The notes under the pieces: generated by a model
What the model was told of the DNA's origin: nothing
Database searches by the model: none
The model's input: only the letters and a program-made list of their open reading frames with translations
In this document: positions 17,340 to 26,264 of the stretch, one piece after another
How the letters are laid out: every line of letters starts with the position of its first letter
Numbering within the stretch: the first letter of the stretch is position 1
Made by a program: the position numbers and the translations under genes
Origin: Bdellovibrionota bacterium
GTDB lineage: Bacteria > Bdellovibrionota > Bdellovibrionia > Bdellovibrionales > JAEYZS01
Assembly: GCA_040386775.1 (NCBI GenBank)
Contig: JAZKEU010000024.1
Location: 1-64,000, forward strand
Direction of reading: 5' to 3'
Length of the DNA stretch: 64,000 nucleotides

Positions 17340-18133
17340 ATGCCGATACCCGAATATTGTCTTAAGCCTTTGCGGTAGGTTCCAAGCATAATGAGGGCCA
17401 TAGGAATAACCCAGAGTAAGGTGATTCCTATTCCTTCTAATGATTGATAGAATGTGTTCTCACCAATAAAAGTTTTGATCGTATTTGAAAATAAGTATGG
17501 AAACGGCGTCATCATTAAGATTTTTAATGACCACTCCGGAAACATATTCAAAGGAATAAATGCTCCGCCAAAAAACATAGCGATAAATCTCAGCATGACA
17601 CCCAAACTCCAAACCGAGTCGGCCCAAAAGGCAATCATTTCCAGAGTCATCAGCATCATCCCGTAAAGCAACATCGAAGCATAAGCAGCAACTATGCCTA
17701 AAGCAAAATTTGAAATATCAAAGTTCACTTTGATTCCTATGATGTACGCCACGATAAAAATACCTAAGAACGACTGCAAAATCGCAAGCGACGTATACAC
17801 AACTTTCTGCATGATTTTATATTGAATGAAAGAAAGTGGATAAATTAAAAATTTGTTGAGTCCGCCCTCTCGAATTTCGGTGGCAAGTGAGAAATCTTCT
17901 AAAGATTTTACCATTCTTCCCACAAAGGGAACAAAAAGATAATACATCAGCATTTGGTGAAAAGTATATCCACCGATGACCGTCGTAAGACTGCCTTGAT
18001 AAATCGCTTCCCACAAAAAATAGGCCACGGTGATTTCTGCCATCACATTCACCGCAAATTGCAGCCAGAAGTCTACCCGATAGGATAAAAATCTTTTCGC
18101 TTCTAATTTTCCTGCTTCTAGTACCCAAGACAT
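17336..18133 (-). CDS. ABC-2 type exporter permease (COG4587-like)
   Basis: 265 residues, six membrane segments. The REGGLNKFLIYPLSFIQYKI element is the ABC-2 counterpart of the coupling region, and FFGGAFIPLNMFPEWSLKIL is typical of the fourth to fifth helix. It overlaps the next permease by 4 bases and follows the ATPase gene by 20 bases. It is expected to pair with the permease at 16551 as a heterodimeric membrane part. Confidence 0.87.
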   Translation of the reverse strand: MSWVLEAGKLEAKRFLSYRVDFWLQFAVNVMAEITVAYFLWEAIYQGSLTTVIGGYTFHQMLMYYLFVPFVGRMVKSLEDFSLATEIREGGLNKFLIYPLSFIQYKIMQKVVYTSLAILQSFLGIFIVAYIIGIKVNFDISNFALGIVAAYASMLLYGMMLMTLEMIAFWADSVWSLGVMLRFIAMFFGGAFIPLNMFPEWSLKILMMTPFPYLFSNTIKTFIGENTFYQSLEGIGITLLWVIPMALIMLGTYRKGLRQYSGIGI

Positions 18134-18153
18134 ATTTATCTCTTCATCCGATC

Positions 18154-19134
18154 TTATCTTTTCATGAGTGCTTCAATAATATTTTCGATATCTTCTTCTT
18201 CGATTTTAACGTCGCTCACATCGAATTTTTTTACGATTTCCGTCAGTGCGCTGCCAACGTCATCTTTGGAAACTTTAAATTTTGCTGTAGATCCATCTCT
18301 ACTTAATAATTCTGAATTCTTCATTTTAAAATTTTCCAAATCCATATCTTTCAAAGTATCCGGATTAATTTGCACACTCAGAACTTTAGACTGGCTGTGC
18401 TTGTCTAAAACTTTCTGCAAAGATCCATCGTAAACAAACTCCCCATTCTTCATGATGATGATTCTTTCACAAAGTTTTTTGATATCTTCCATGTAATGAG
18501 ATGTCAGAATCATTGCCGGTTTATGTTTTTTTCTGTACTCGGCCAAGAAATCTCTCACAGCTTTTTGCGCGGTGATGTCCAATCCAATCGTAGGCTCATC
18601 TAAGAAAACAACCTTAGGCTGATGAAGAAGAGCTGCTATCAGCTCCATCTTCATTCTTTCACCCAATGAAAGTCTGCGGATTTGAATATTAAGAACATGT
18701 CTGACATCTAGAGCCTCAACCAGTTCATTTAAATTCTTTTTGTATTCATCATCTGGAAGCTGATAAATTTCTTTGAGTAAAACAAAGCAGTCCTCTGCGG
18801 GTAAATCCCACCAGAGTTGAGCCTTTTGTCCCATGATCAAAGAAATTTGTTTTCTGTAATCATTTTTTCTTTCCCAGGGCTTAAATCCAAGAACACTCAC
18901 CTCGCCACCAGATGGGTGGATAATTCCTGAAAGAATTTTTACCAGCGTGGTCTTACCGGCTCCGTTAGCTCCAACCAAACCCACGAGTTCTCCGGGCTTG
19001 ATTTCAAAAGATGCACTTTTTAAAGCGGCTTTCTCGGTCCATTCTCTCCAGAAAAGAGATTTAATGGAATTTAAGAGTCCTGGTTGCTTCTTGTGGACTT
19101 TGAATGTTTTAGATAGGTTTTTAGCTTGAATCAT
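18154..19134 (-). CDS. ABC transporter ATP-binding protein (COG4586-like)
   Basis: 326 residues. Walker A GANGAGKTT near 60, Q-loop, signature LSLGERMKMELIAALLH, Walker B KVVFLDEPTIGLD, and H-loop TSHYMED are all intact. A C-terminal extension of about 90 residues (from VLSVQINPDTL) is characteristic of this exporter class. First gene of the operon ATPase - permease - permease. Divergent from the exported-protein gene at 19216. Confidence 0.93.
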   Translation of the reverse strand: MIQAKNLSKTFKVHKKQPGLLNSIKSLFWREWTEKAALKSASFEIKPGELVGLVGANGAGKTTLVKILSGIIHPSGGEVSVLGFKPWERKNDYRKQISLIMGQKAQLWWDLPAEDCFVLLKEIYQLPDDEYKKNLNELVEALDVRHVLNIQIRRLSLGERMKMELIAALLHQPKVVFLDEPTIGLDITAQKAVRDFLAEYRKKHKPAMILTSHYMEDIKKLCERIIIMKNGEFVYDGSLQKVLDKHSQSKVLSVQINPDTLKDMDLENFKMKNSELLSRDGSTAKFKVSKDDVGSALTEIVKKFDVSDVKIEEEDIENIIEALMKR

Positions 19135-19215
19135 AAGTCGTCGACCTTAGCATTGAACTTTCCTTTGCGCAAAAGTTCTCCTTTAAGTTACGATTATTTA
19201 CATACAGGGGTTTGA

Positions 19216-19650
19216 GTGAAAATTAATACGATTTTATTTCTGATGGTTTTTGGTTTTCTAAACATTGCCAACGCATCTGTGGATGGAAAGTGGCGCGGTT
19301 GGGCTTATTGGAAGTATGACGGTGACGGCCCCAAATGCATAGCTCACATGATTTTTAAAGAAACGGCAGAAAGCTTTTCGATGATTATGGGTGATTTGGA
19401 TTGTGACTTTGTCGCTATGCAGATTCCTGAGCGTCATTTTGTAAAAGAAAATGGCAAGCTCATGCTGGATGGAGAACCTGTCGGCCAATTCACCACAAAT
19501 ACTTTTGCCTGGTCGGAAAGATACAATGAACGTACAGTGATCAATGTATCCATCAAAGTTAACGGAACAAATCTTGATTACGTAGAAAAATGGATTCAAG
19601 ACGAAGAAAAATTACTGTATGACATTTCTGGCAGACTCTTTAAAGATTAA
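19216..19650 (+). CDS. Small exported protein, unknown function
   Basis: 144 residues from GTG, with a signal peptide (MKINTILFLMVFGFLNIANA). The mature part has two cysteines (near 36 and 57) and a beta-rich, lipocalin-like or META-like look (GKWRGWAYWKYDG). No family is assigned with confidence. A short 3' gap separates it from the convergent flavin reductase gene. Confidence 0.72.
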   Translation: MKINTILFLMVFGFLNIANASVDGKWRGWAYWKYDGDGPKCIAHMIFKETAESFSMIMGDLDCDFVAMQIPERHFVKENGKLMLDGEPVGQFTTNTFAWSERYNERTVINVSIKVNGTNLDYVEKWIQDEEKLLYDISGRLFKD

Positions 19651-19660
19651 AGTGTCCTCT

Positions 19661-20194
19661 CTAAATAAAATCAGAAAGATATTTTATATTTTTGACGATA
19701 AAATCTTTGGTTTTATCTGAAGCAAAGTCTCCCGTCTCGCTAAGGGTCTCGCTCTGAATTAAATAGATTTCTTTGGGCATAACGAGAATTCCTAAGTTCA
19801 TTAATATTGTTCTTAAATGAAGTTGAGCCGAAGTTGTTCCAGCTTTTCCAGGGCTGATTCCCATGATCAGTGCTTTTTTATCTTTCCAAACGCTTTTCCC
19901 GTAGGGTCTCGATGCCCAATCAATGGCATTTTTTAGTACACCCGGAATGGAGCGATTGTACTCTGGTGTGATAAATAAGATACCATCGGCAGCTTCAATC
20001 TTAGATTTTAGATCTACGACCGACGGAGGAGGATCGTTTTCGATATCTTGAGAAAAGAAAGGCAAAGTACTTATGTCGAAATCTGAGAACTCAACTCCTT
20101 CTGGTGCCGCTTTTTTTAGCGCCCGATAAAGTTTTTGGTTTATAGAGCCCTTACTGATACCACCGACGAGGGTTAGGATTTTGTGCGTTTTCAT
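19661..20194 (-). CDS. NADPH-dependent FMN reductase family protein
   Basis: 177 residues with a flavodoxin-like fold. The phosphate-binding GGISKGSINQKLYRALK N terminus and the family motif FITPEYNRSIPGVLKNAIDW near 76-95 are complete. Such proteins (ChrR/SsuE/azoreductase group) reduce quinones, azo dyes or metals using FMN. The substrate cannot be told. Single gene. The start ATG is followed by a typical short basic N terminus. Confidence 0.9.
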   Translation of the reverse strand: MKTHKILTLVGGISKGSINQKLYRALKKAAPEGVEFSDFDISTLPFFSQDIENDPPPSVVDLKSKIEAADGILFITPEYNRSIPGVLKNAIDWASRPYGKSVWKDKKALIMGISPGKAGTTSAQLHLRTILMNLGILVMPKEIYLIQSETLSETGDFASDKTKDFIVKNIKYLSDFI

Positions 20195-20377
20195 TTAGTA
20201 TTCACCTTAATTGTTATAACGTTGCTATGACAGTTACAGATTACGCTGCTAGACCGCAAAAGAGTATGAATATTTCTTTAAGAAATTACTTTTGATTGAA
20301 AATACAAATAATTGAAGTTTAACTATTTACTTCTGTATTTTCGTAACGAACAGAAACAACTTTAAGGAGAATTTTAA

Positions 20378-20959
20378 ATGAAATTATTTATCGCACTTGC
20401 ATTAGCTTTTGCCGGACAAGCAAACGCTGAAGTTTTAAAAGTAGACACAACCGCTAGTAACGTAGAGTGGAAAGGCACAAAGAAAATTGGAAGCTTTCAC
20501 GCAGGTAACGTAGCGGTGAAAGAAGGCCAAGTAGAAACAAACGAAAAAGGTGATATCACCGGCGGAAACTTCGTTTTGGATATGACTAAAATCACAAACA
20601 CAGATCTAGCTGCAGATCCTGACTCACAAAAAAAATTAGTAGGTCATCTATCTAGCCCAGATTTCTTTAATGTTGCCAGTCACCCAACCTCTACTTTCAA
20701 GATCACGAGCGTGACTAAAAAAGGCAAAGAGCATCTAGTAAAGGGTGATTTAACTATTCTTGGAAAAACAAATCCAATTGAGTTCCCTGCAAAGATCACA
20801 ACTACTGCAACGTCAGCGACGGCCGATGCTAAAGTTAAAATTGATCGTACAAAATGGGATCTAAAATACGGATCTGGAAATTTCTTTAAAGAGTTAACTG
20901 CAGATAAAATCATCAATAACGATATCGAGCTCACTTTAAAATTAGCAGCTAAGAAATAA
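20378..20959 (+). CDS. YceI-family periplasmic lipid-binding protein
   Basis: 193 residues with a signal peptide (MKLFIALALAFAGQANAEVL). The YceI domain fills the rest: DTTASNVEWKGTKKIGSFHA, GGNFVLDMTKITNTDL, HLSSPDFFNVASHPTSTFKI, and the RTKWDLKYGSGNFF ending. Lipocalin-like barrels of this family bind isoprenoid or quinone-like lipids. AAGGAGA lies before the ATG and a strong terminator follows. Confidence 0.95.
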   Translation: MKLFIALALAFAGQANAEVLKVDTTASNVEWKGTKKIGSFHAGNVAVKEGQVETNEKGDITGGNFVLDMTKITNTDLAADPDSQKKLVGHLSSPDFFNVASHPTSTFKITSVTKKGKEHLVKGDLTILGKTNPIEFPAKITTTATSATADAKVKIDRTKWDLKYGSGNFFKELTADKIINNDIELTLKLAAKK

Positions 20960-21010
20960 TTTTTTAGATAGAACTTATTAGATAGATTTAGTTTAGCAAC
21001 TATAAAAAGA

Positions 21011-21034
21011 GGATGCATTGTGCATCCTTTTTTT
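21011..21034 (+). terminator. Rho-independent terminator after the YceI gene
   Basis: GGATGCA and TGCATCC form a 7-bp stem with a TTG loop followed by seven T. The A run on the other side may let it serve the convergent metalloprotease gene too. Confidence 0.88.
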
Positions 21035-21037
21035 ATT

Positions 21038-21754
21038 TTAGTTACAGTGAGTGCGCTTTAAAATTTGATAGTAGTGATATTCTCTAGGGCGTCCCTCAGT
21101 GTCATCGCACATCAACGATCTTTCATTGCAACGATCATGTATCAACACTGTTCCATACTCATCATCAAGACCCATCATATGTCCAATCTCGTGGGCATAC
21201 ATGGCTGGCTGCCACAGATTGCTCCATTCTGAATAATAAGGACCGCGGCTAATTTTTCCTGTTAAACGAACCGAAAAATCGGCTTCCTTTGCATTTTTCA
21301 CAACCAAAAATTTAAATTGAAAGAGATCGTTTGGTACTTTTTCGCGCCAAATTTCTGCGGCCAGATTAAGGTTTGTTTGAATTTCACCTAGAACTTGCGC
21401 ACCAAATAGATTTTGATTCTTAAAGTGGACTTTAACTACAATTTCATAACCATGAACTTTAGAAGGAGTAACACTGTAGGAATATTTCGCCGGCCAAACT
21501 CCTTCATATAAAATATGTCCTGTAATTTTTTTTGTTCTGCTTAATAGAGGATCGCCAAAGGCAACTTCCTTTTTGGGCTGGCAAATCTTTGTATCTCTTA
21601 AAATATTTTGTTGATAATAAACACAATCGTAATCACGACACTTTTCTGCAAGCGCCTTGAGAGCTTCCGTAATGTGATTATCAACGGCAAATGATTTTGA
21701 AAAAGAGAAAATAATAAAAAATGATACTAATAAAAAACTAAGTTTTTTCCCCAC
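21038..21754 (-). CDS. Exported zinc metalloprotease-like protein (metzincin motif)
   Basis: 238 residues with a signal peptide (MGKKLSFLLVSFFIIFSFSK, cleavage near SFA). The C-terminal third has HEIGHMMGLDDEYG, the HExxHxxG metzincin motif with Asp as third-ligand variant. Cysteines near 38, 43, 53, 209, 216 and 237 suggest disulfides. A beta-rich N-terminal region precedes the catalytic helix. It is likely secreted. Neighbours give no pathway. The canonical Met-turn is not clear, so the sub-family is open. Confidence 0.82.
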   Translation of the reverse strand: MGKKLSFLLVSFFIIFSFSKSFAVDNHITEALKALAEKCRDYDCVYYQQNILRDTKICQPKKEVAFGDPLLSRTKKITGHILYEGVWPAKYSYSVTPSKVHGYEIVVKVHFKNQNLFGAQVLGEIQTNLNLAAEIWREKVPNDLFQFKFLVVKNAKEADFSVRLTGKISRGPYYSEWSNLWQPAMYAHEIGHMMGLDDEYGTVLIHDRCNERSLMCDDTEGRPREYHYYQILKRTHCN

Positions 21755-21889
21755 TCTATCCCCCCGGATAAATACCCTCTAATGATTGGATATATGAAAG
21801 TAGGGAAATTAAAGCATCGGGAAACTAGGCATTATACCTTTTTACTTAGCGGGTGCGTTTGATTTAAGGGAAAACTTTCCTAGCAGGAC

Positions 21890-22789
21890 TTAACTTCTCG
21901 ATAGTTCGATTTTTTTAGCGGCAATCGAGCGTCTTCTGATGTCGTAAATATTCATGCAAAGGCCCGTGATCACCAGTAAACCCGCATGAATTTTCCAATC
22001 TGTGATTTCTTCTTTTAAAATTATAGCCGAACCCAAAAATCCAAACACCGGTACAAGTAAGGTGAACGGCGCAACATTAGAAGCGCTATAGCGTTCCAAT
22101 AGCCAACTCCATAATGAAAAACCAACGTGCGTAGAGATATAAACGATATAAACTAGCGCCCACCAAGTGCTGGATGAAATCGCGGAGATGTTGGTGAAAA
22201 GAAGCTGATCGGCTCCTTCCGCGAAGTAAGCCAAAATACCTAAGAATGGAAATGCCACCAACCCACCCCAAACCACAAGCGCAAAAGAGTTTACCGGCCC
22301 TAAACTTTTTGAAATGATATTTCCTGAAGCCCAAGAAAATGCACCCAAGATCAACATAAGCAACCCTAAAATATTCACCTCTTTGCTAGTATGAAGACCA
22401 ATCATGGCAACACCAGCAAAGGCCACAACTGCACCGATAATCTTGAGAGGACCCGGTCGTTCTTTAAATACGATGGATGCAAGTCCGATGGTGAAGAAAA
22501 CTTGAACCTGCAACACCATCGAAGACAACCCTGCCGACATTCCCAATCTCATACCCGTAAATAGAAAACCAAATTGCAATGCAAATATAGTGATCCCGTA
22601 GCCCGCAAGCGCAATCCATTTTACTTTGGGTCGTGGAATAAAGAAAACAAACGGAAGTGCCGTAAAGAAAAACCTTAAAAACCCCAAGGTGATTGGCGGA
22701 ATATCATGGAGTGCTAGTTTTATCGAAACAAAGTTAAAACCCCAAACTGCCACGGTAAGAATCGCAATTAGGATATGTTTGAATGGCAT
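21890..22789 (-). CDS. EamA-family (DMT) transporter
   Basis: 299 residues, ten membrane helices in two EamA repeats: VWGFNFVSIKLALHDIPPIT near the N terminus and GAFSWASGNIISKSLG at the second repeat. The group includes exporters of amino acids and metabolites (YdcZ/RhaT/PecM type). It lies 8 bases downstream of a second EamA gene. Both are divergent from an Lrp-type regulator, which suggests amino acid export. Confidence 0.88.
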   Translation of the reverse strand: MPFKHILIAILTVAVWGFNFVSIKLALHDIPPITLGFLRFFFTALPFVFFIPRPKVKWIALAGYGITIFALQFGFLFTGMRLGMSAGLSSMVLQVQVFFTIGLASIVFKERPGPLKIIGAVVAFAGVAMIGLHTSKEVNILGLLMLILGAFSWASGNIISKSLGPVNSFALVVWGGLVAFPFLGILAYFAEGADQLLFTNISAISSSTWWALVYIVYISTHVGFSLWSWLLERYSASNVAPFTLLVPVFGFLGSAIILKEEITDWKIHAGLLVITGLCMNIYDIRRRSIAAKKIELSRS

Positions 22790-22797
22790 TAGCTCTC

Positions 22798-23733
22798 CTA
22801 GCTGACTTTGACTGTGGCGATTTTTTTATCTGTAGATGTTTTTGGCTTGAAGATCACAAAATACAATCCCACCAAAACAACTAAGGAATAAAGCATAGTA
22901 TTTAAGTCCACATGTTCATCTGCAATGGCCCAGCCCAACCATACCGCTACGACAGGATTTACCACGGCATAAGTGGTAACTTTCGAAGGCTCCACGTTTC
23001 TACTCAACCAAACGTATGACGAGTAGGCCACCGCAGAACCAAAGAAAATCAGATAGAGCACGGCGAGCACGCCCGTTGTAGTGATTTTAGAAACATCGAA
23101 CTGAGCCAATTCACCACGAGTCGCTCCCAGTATTCCTACCAAAAATGAACCAATCAAAAGTTGATAGCCTGAGAAGGTAAAAATATTTCTAAGTTTCCCA
23201 GCTTTTCTTTGCATTAGGGTTCCTATGGCCCAACTGAGAATTGCAATTCCTAAAAGCCCTACGCCTACAAGTTGTGTCGAATCCGCGGAAGACATATCAC
23301 CTTTGGTGAGCATCACGATTCCAGCTAGAGAAACTAAAATTCCAAATACTTGTCTAATCTGTGGAACAGATTTTTCAAAGAAAAACCAATTCAGTAACAT
23401 GACAAATATAGGAGTTGTGCCGATAATGATGGCTGCAAACCCTGAGGGAATTGTCATCTCGGCGATACACACAAAACCATTTCCTAAAACCAAAAGCATT
23501 CCACTGATGCCTGCGATTTTTTTGTCTGCCGGTAAAAGCTTTTCTTCTTTTCTAATTTTTCCAATCGCAAACATCACAAGTGCTGCTAAGAAAAATCTCA
23601 TTGAAGACATTAGCAATGGCGGAAAGGAAAGGACCGCGTATTTGATCGCAAGATAGGTCGATCCCCATACGATGTAGACGCTTAAGAAATTTAGGATGAT
23701 GCTGGTTCTAGAGGGAGTAGAGAGATTATTCAT
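22798..23733 (-). CDS. EamA-family (DMT) transporter, YedA-like
   Basis: 311 residues from the ATG at 23733; a further upstream in-frame ATG (23799) would add a stretch with no homology look. Ten helices, two EamA domains: IVWGSTYLAIKYAVLSFPPL and SWAIGTLMQRKAGKL. It resembles YedA exporters. It is probably co-transcribed with the next EamA gene, and the divergent Lrp-type gene at 23880 is a likely regulator. Substrate unknown. Confidence 0.87.
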   Translation of the reverse strand: MNNLSTPSRTSIILNFLSVYIVWGSTYLAIKYAVLSFPPLLMSSMRFFLAALVMFAIGKIRKEEKLLPADKKIAGISGMLLVLGNGFVCIAEMTIPSGFAAIIIGTTPIFVMLLNWFFFEKSVPQIRQVFGILVSLAGIVMLTKGDMSSADSTQLVGVGLLGIAILSWAIGTLMQRKAGKLRNIFTFSGYQLLIGSFLVGILGATRGELAQFDVSKITTTGVLAVLYLIFFGSAVAYSSYVWLSRNVEPSKVTTYAVVNPVVAVWLGWAIADEHVDLNTMLYSLVVLVGLYFVIFKPKTSTDKKIATVKVS

Positions 23734-23879
23734 GCTCAGTGTGCCTTTGAGAATTGCTTTGATGTAGCTTGATGCAGTTAATATAGATATGTTATACACT
23801 TAATGAGCTTCGGCCGAAATAGCGATTATTCGTTATTTGTTAAATATAAACCGTATTAGGCAAAGTAGGGGGAGATCCC

Positions 23880-24326
23880 ATGATGTTGGACCAAGTAGAC
23901 AAAAAGCTATTAAGTTTATTGAACCAGAATGCTAGACAACAGTACTCGGACCTAGGGAAAGCTTTACACCTTTCGGCGCCGGCGGTGCACGCTAGAGTGA
24001 AGCGCTTAGAAAAAGAAGGCGTCATCGAAAACTTCACCATTCGAATTCGGCCGGAGGCTGCAAATAAATCTGTTTGCGCTTTTGTGAGAGTGAATGCCGG
24101 AAGTGAATCTTGTATAGACACGGCAAAATTTTTAGAAAAATTCCCCGAGATCGAAGAGTGTCATAGTGTGGCTGGAGAAGACTGTGTGTTGTTGAAAGTG
24201 CGCGTGGGCACTCCGGGTGAATTGGATGAATTGTTGCAAAAAGTAAGAAAGGCTCCGGGCTTTCAAAGAACACTCACGACAGTGGTTTTGAAGAGTCACT
24301 TTGAAAGAGGAACAACTATTTCTTAA
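23880..24326 (+). CDS. Lrp/AsnC-family transcriptional regulator
   Basis: 148 residues. N-terminal HTH (LDQVDKKLLSLLNQNARQQY, LGKALHLSAPAVHARVKRLE) followed by the RAM effector domain (VCAFVRVNAG, CHSVAGEDCVLLKV). Lrp-type proteins sense amino acids and often control an adjacent exporter. Here it is divergent from two EamA transporter genes, so local control is likely. Its 3' end overlaps the convergent DUF4442 gene by four bases. Confidence 0.93.
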   Translation: MMLDQVDKKLLSLLNQNARQQYSDLGKALHLSAPAVHARVKRLEKEGVIENFTIRIRPEAANKSVCAFVRVNAGSESCIDTAKFLEKFPEIEECHSVAGEDCVLLKVRVGTPGELDELLQKVRKAPGFQRTLTTVVLKSHFERGTTIS

Positions 24327-24784
24327 GAGGGTTTTTTGATTTTATCTTTTCGTTTTACATAAATCAGGCGATCAACTTCGGCAATCACATTGCCTTCATC
24401 GTCTTTGATTTCCACTAAAAATGTTGGCTCGTATTTTGGATTTTCATCGGCAAATTTTTTGATCTCGGCGATTTTTTCTTTGGCTAATTCAAACGTTGCG
24501 TAGACGGTGTCCTTAGCAGGTTTTTTGTAACGAATTGCTCCGGCCTTATCCCACACGATGTATTGCTTTCCTAAATGTTCGATGAGCATCAGCATGTAAA
24601 ACGGATCAGTCATTGAAAAAAGTGAGCCGCCATATTGTGTACCTACGTAATTTTGACTCCAAGGTCTGCGCTTCATTTGGACCACTATGCGCGTGAGGTC
24701 TTTATTCATTTCTTTGATGCTGATACTTGAACCTAAGAAGGGCGGCCAGAGCCACATCCATTGGAATACGTTTTTAAGTTTCAT
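24323..24784 (-). CDS. DUF4442 hotdog-fold protein (putative thioesterase)
   Basis: 153 residues. The order of features fits DUF4442: a hydrophobic helix at the start (FQWMWLWPPFLGSS), QNYVGTQYGGSLFSMTDPFYM as central helix, KAGAIRYKKPAKDTVYATFE and AEVDRLIYVKRK strands. Family members resemble PaaI-type acyl-CoA thioesterases; the activity here is unproven. It is 2 bases downstream of the SMR gene and probably co-transcribed. Confidence 0.83.
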   Translation of the reverse strand: MKLKNVFQWMWLWPPFLGSSISIKEMNKDLTRIVVQMKRRPWSQNYVGTQYGGSLFSMTDPFYMLMLIEHLGKQYIVWDKAGAIRYKKPAKDTVYATFELAKEKIAEIKKFADENPKYEPTFLVEIKDDEGNVIAEVDRLIYVKRKDKIKKPS

Positions 24785-24786
24785 CT

Positions 24787-25113
24787 TTAAACTCCACTCG
24801 TTATTTTAAGGCCGATGATGGAAGCTACCAATAGCACGAGGAAAAAAATTCTCCAAGTAGTCACCGGTTCCTGGAAAAGAATTATTCCTAAAATTGCTGC
24901 ACCCGTCGCACCAATCCCAACCCAAACTCCGTACGCCGTCCCAATCGGAATTTCTTTTGCCGCCAAAGCCAAAAGATACATACTGCCGGCCAAAGAAAGA
25001 GCCACCAGGAGGCTGGGAAGGAGTCTTGTGAAACCATAGGTGTATTTGAGTCCCACGGCCCAACCAATTTCGAGCAGGCCTGCAAAACCTAATAAAATCC
25101 ATGGATTCGACAT
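24787..25113 (-). CDS. gdx: SMR-family exporter, Gdx/SugE type (guanidinium)
   Basis: 108 residues, four helices. The conserved Glu is in AGLLEIGWAVGLKYTYGF, and YGVWVGIGATGAAILGI matches the Gdx/SugE subtype rather than the EmrE type. Known Gdx proteins export guanidinium by proton antiport. The 64-base leader back to tRNA-Ser holds no recognisable guanidine riboswitch. The gene starts just upstream of the tRNA-Ser gene on the opposite strand. Confidence 0.88.
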   Translation of the reverse strand: MSNPWILLGFAGLLEIGWAVGLKYTYGFTRLLPSLLVALSLAGSMYLLALAAKEIPIGTAYGVWVGIGATGAAILGIILFQEPVTTWRIFFLVLLVASIIGLKITSGV

Positions 25114-25177
25114 AAATACTCCTTGATGTTGCTATGATAGTTTTATAAAAAATGAAGCTCAAGAAGTTTTCTGATAC

Positions 25178-25267
25178 GGAGAGGTGGCCGAGTGGCTGAA
25201 GGCGCACGCTTGGAAAGCGTGTTTACGGTTAAACGTAACGTGAGTTCGAATCTCACTCTCTCCGCCA
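25178..25267 (+). tRNA. tRNA-Ser (GGA)
   Basis: 90 nt including CCA. Acceptor GGAGAGG / TCTCTCC, anticodon stem CACGC / GCGTG with loop TTGGAAA (anticodon GGA), a long variable arm (TACGGTTAAACGTA) typical of serine tRNA, T stem GTGAG / CTCAC. The 3' end and following bases recur at 28268-28288, making it the attachment gene of the sulfide islet. Confidence 0.96.
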
Positions 25268-25279
25268 CTATTTCGAATC
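25259..25279 (+). repeat. Left copy of the 21-bp repeat at the tRNA-Ser 3' end (attL-like)
   Basis: The last 9 bases of tRNA-Ser plus 12 flanking bases are repeated exactly at 28268-28288 in the same orientation. Weaker similarity continues about 60 bases further, through a following hairpin. Confidence 0.8.
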
Positions 25280-25316
25280 TCTTTCTTTGCCCCGTGCTAT
25301 AATAGAAAATAAAAAA

Positions 25317-25340
25317 GGGCTGATTATTAGTCAGCCTTTT
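25317..25340 (+). terminator. Terminator of tRNA-Ser
   Basis: GGGCTGA and GTCAGCC-type arms form a stem around TTATTA, followed by TTTT, 50 bases after the tRNA. A degenerate copy (GGACT ... AGTCAG, then five T) follows the right repeat near 28331-28355. Confidence 0.75.
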
Positions 25341-25473
25341 CACAACTCATACTCAATAAACAAGTGTATTAGATTCCTTTTAATAAAATGCGTTATTCAT
25401 CACCAAAAAATGGGTTCTCTATACTTAGTATAATTCTATCAACTTTGAACTTTGCCTTTTTAATTAAGTAATT

Positions 25474-25674
25474 TTATTTAGGCTTTGTAGCCAGCGGGCA
25501 AGTATCTAGTCCTAATATTTTGTATAGAGGACAGAATCCGATTATTCCTGTTAAAAGTGGAACTATACCAATCAGGCCCCACATTGTTTGTGGTCCAATA
25601 AATATTAGGGAAAGCAATCCCACCCCTACTACAATACGAATAATTCTATCAATTTTACCTTCATTTTTTTTCAT
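25474..25674 (-). CDS. DUF2892 membrane protein (YgaP-like domain)
   Basis: 66 residues from the ATG at 25674, selected by AAGGAAG six bases upstream. One or two hydrophobic helices (IIRIVVGVGLLSLIFIGPQT and LIGIVPLLTGIIGF) and a CPLYKILGLDTCPL tail define DUF2892, the membrane anchor often found next to or fused with rhodanese domains (YgaP). Here the rhodanese is a separate gene at 27432. Last gene of the minus-strand sulfide operon. Confidence 0.85.
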   Translation of the reverse strand: MKKNEGKIDRIIRIVVGVGLLSLIFIGPQTMWGLIGIVPLLTGIIGFCPLYKILGLDTCPLATKPK

Positions 25675-25694
25675 ATTACTTCCTTTTGTTAAGA

Positions 25695-26132
25695 TTAAAA
25701 TTTTGCAAAACCTTCGCCGACTTCTTTTCCATTTAGAACAACGTGGTATTCGATCGGAAAAGATTTTGATAGCATTGCACTTACTCCGCAATATTTGGTC
25801 TGCGAAAGTTTAATAGCTTCAGTGAGTTTCTCTGCATCCACAGCCCCATCCACTACAAAATTCAAAATCGCTTTTTCAAATACGATTGGATTAGCACCAG
25901 TTGAAGCTATTATTTCAACATCTACGCGAAAGGCCGCAGGCAGTTGCTTATACTTTTTCAAAAGGGCAATCACGTCCATAGCAGTGCATCCGCCCAAGCC
26001 CATCGCCACGAGTTCTTTCGGAGTAGCAGCAGAATCTTTTCCAATGGGCGACTTGGCGTCCATTGGAACAATGTGATTGCTTTCTATTCCGTCAAAACTC
26101 ATTCCATCTTTCCAAATTACAGTAGTCTTCAT
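25695..26132 (-). CDS. OsmC-family peroxiredoxin-like protein
   Basis: 145 residues from the ATG at 26132 with GGAG just upstream. The two family cysteines are present, in LGGCTAMDVIALLKKY and TKYCGVSAMLSKSFP. OsmC/YhfA proteins reduce organic hydroperoxides or react with persulfides and occur frequently in BigR-type sulfide clusters. Its placement between the dioxygenase and DUF2892 genes supports a sulfane-sulfur role, which is an inference. Confidence 0.88.
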   Translation of the reverse strand: MKTTVIWKDGMSFDGIESNHIVPMDAKSPIGKDSAATPKELVAMGLGGCTAMDVIALLKKYKQLPAAFRVDVEIIASTGANPIVFEKAILNFVVDGAVDAEKLTEAIKLSQTKYCGVSAMLSKSFPIEYHVVLNGKEVGEGFAKF

Positions 26133-26237
26133 TTTTAACTCCAATACTCCACTTAAAAGCAATTTATAGGCCATTCAAACCGAACATTGTGGTGGCTTAC
26201 GTTTCATCTTTGAGCCAACTTGTCTCAAAATGTGCTA

Positions 26238-26264
26238 GAATGTCTCAACTCAGTTGAGGCATTC
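26238..26264 (-). terminator. Hairpin after the persulfide dioxygenase-like gene
   Basis: GAATG-T-CTCAACT and AGTTGAG-G-CATTC form a 13-position stem with a single central base as loop. It sits immediately after the stop at 26265. No long T run follows, so it may attenuate rather than stop transcription into osmC. Confidence 0.5.

Noticed and set aside
25114-25177. Guanidine riboswitch before the Gdx-type SMR gene
   Set aside because: The 64-base leader has no ykkC, mini-ykkC (ACGR loop pair) or guanidine-II features that I can see.
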